In this document: positions 62,953 through 64,000 of the stretch, one piece after another
Layout: each line of letters opens with the position of its first letter
Numbering within the stretch: position 1 is the first letter of the stretch
NCBI RefSeq assembly: GCF_000150275.1
Contig: NW_002060945.1
Coordinates: forward strand, 3,309,172-3,373,171
DNA from: Trichoplax adhaerens
Taxonomy: Eukaryota; Placozoa; Uniplacotomia; Trichoplacea; Trichoplacidae
Length of the DNA: 64,000 bases
Direction: 5' to 3'
Notes under the pieces: model-generated
The model's input: the letters and a program-made list of their open reading frames with translations, nothing else
Told to the model about the DNA's origin: nothing
The model's database searches: none
Made by a program: the position numbers and the translations under genes

Positions 62953-63972
62953 ATGACTAGTAATTTATCAAGTATACTGCTACGACATGGAAGCAAAGGT
63001 AACTACTCTTATTTTCCATATGTAGCCACAACTTTCTTCGTTATCTTGTAAAGAACGGCCAATATCATGATCGATACATCTGGGACCCATGGCAATGATG
63101 GCATAGCAAGCGGAAAGAACAGTTTGTGCAGCAATGCAGCTCATATATTGCTAGTTAGGAGATTAAATCAAACTAACTACAGTGCTTCGACCTTTTAATC
63201 AATGATTTACTATAAATCCACTCTAAGACGATACTGTACAGTCAATTTCTTAATTAATATTGAAAACTGTACAACGACCTATGTGTAGTAATCATAGTTC
63301 ATTTGCTTCCTATTGGACGTATATGTCGACATCCTGGATTACAATTCATCATTACTGTATCATGCTTGTTAAGATAGATCACAAAAGTATTGATTAGCAT
63401 GCTTATATTGTCTTGTTTCAAACAACAAACGATCAAGTAGTAATCATACTATAGCAGTATCATATAGTGTAGTCTTTTACAGAGATATTGCAATTCTTGA
63501 ATTATAATGACACTGTAAAGAATCACTGCATCTTTTGCAAGATCATGAACGATCGCCTCTCAAGGACTGTAATCGAATCCCCGATCCAACCATTTCATTT
63601 ATAGAACTCATTAATACAGTAGAATGACTTTTGCTCGTCAAAAAATACTCATAAGGATTGATGTTATTCTCCTTTTTTATACTGTCATAAGGATTGATGC
63701 TGCGATCTACTAGCACTATCAGGTATTTATCAAGTTCGGTGAAAGTATCCAAGGATTTGCTATTGAAATTGCGTAAACGAACTGGCTTTGCAATTAGTAA
63801 ATGTCATGCAGCACTTGCGCAACATAATAACAATCTTGACGAAGCTGAAAACTGGTTATCTGCTCAAGCCGAGAAAGAGGGATGGGCTAAAGCTAATAAA
63901 TTGCAAAATCGTAAAACTGCAGAAGGTTTAATAGGAATATATTATAAGGAACCATATGCAGCAATGGTCGAG
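62953..63972 (+). CDS. TSFM: Mitochondrial elongation factor Ts, 5' part
   Basis: Guanine-nucleotide exchange factor that regenerates EF-Tu-GTP in mitochondrial translation. Two exons are in the window. Exon 1 (62953-62998) encodes MTSNLSSILLRHGSK, short, basic and hydroxylated as expected for a mitochondrial presequence. Exon 2 (63746-63972) begins with an acceptor at GTGAAAG and reads SKDLLLKLRKRTGFAISKCH, the UBA-like N-terminal domain, then AENWLSAQAEKEGWAKANKL and RKTAEGLIGIYY, ending at MVE before donor GTATTA. Joining at phase 1 keeps frame. The EF-Ts core with the TDFV-type motif should lie beyond position 64000, so the gene is cut by the window edge. It is divergent from SPG11. Confidence 0.9.
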
Positions 63973-64000
63973 GTATTAATTTATAACCATAATCGCGTTA

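Overview
The window is AT-rich eukaryotic genomic DNA with small, mostly single-copy animal-type genes broken by many short GT-AG introns. Twelve loci carry protein-coding signal and eleven of them match animal gene families exon by exon: methylmalonyl-CoA epimerase (MCEE), the U11/U12 snRNP 59K protein (PDCD7), ribosomal protein eS17 (RPS17), a YTHDC2-type DEVH helicase, VPS45, a Bax-inhibitor-1 protein (TMBIM6), a BTB-BACK-kelch protein, DDX49, EIF3J, spatacsin (SPG11), and the start of mitochondrial EF-Ts (TSFM). The twelfth is only a doubtful ankyrin-like scrap. The BTB-kelch protein, spatacsin, TMBIM6 and YTHDC2-type helicase point to an animal. The small introns, compact loci and vertebrate-like gene content suit an early-branching metazoan, and a placozoan is my best guess, but this is inference.

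Layout. 1-8.1 kb: MCEE (-) and PDCD7 (+) are head to head over a 378-bp shared promoter, followed by RPS17 (+). 8.1-11.4 kb: no recognisable gene. 11.4-19 kb: YTHDC2-like helicase (-), which lacks the family's YTH domain. 19-21.3 kb: promoter DNA with a three-copy tandem repeat. 21.3-30.5 kb: VPS45 (+) and TMBIM6 (-) converge. 30.5-35.2 kb: a repeat-rich block with two tandem duplications, a perfect 14-bp-stem hairpin, TACTGTA palindromes, a small inverted-repeat element and an approximately 88-bp satellite with a 351-bp four-monomer higher-order unit. 35.3-42.5 kb: kelch gene (+) and DDX49 (-) converge. 42.5-44.7 kb: divergent spacer with more copies of the small inverted-repeat element. 44.7-62.1 kb: EIF3J (+) and the very large SPG11 gene (-) converge, as they do in human. 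62.1-64 kb: a divergent promoter with two perfect CRE sites, then TSFM (+), which runs off the window.

The genes are housekeeping functions in different compartments: mitochondrion (MCEE, TSFM), ribosome and translation (RPS17, EIF3J, DDX49), RNA processing (PDCD7, YTHDC2-like), and endomembrane traffic (VPS45, SPG11, TMBIM6). No operon, transposase, reverse transcriptase, tRNA or rRNA was recognised. Gene spans run from start to stop codon and include introns. Exon edges were read by eye from splice consensus, reading-frame continuity and family similarity.
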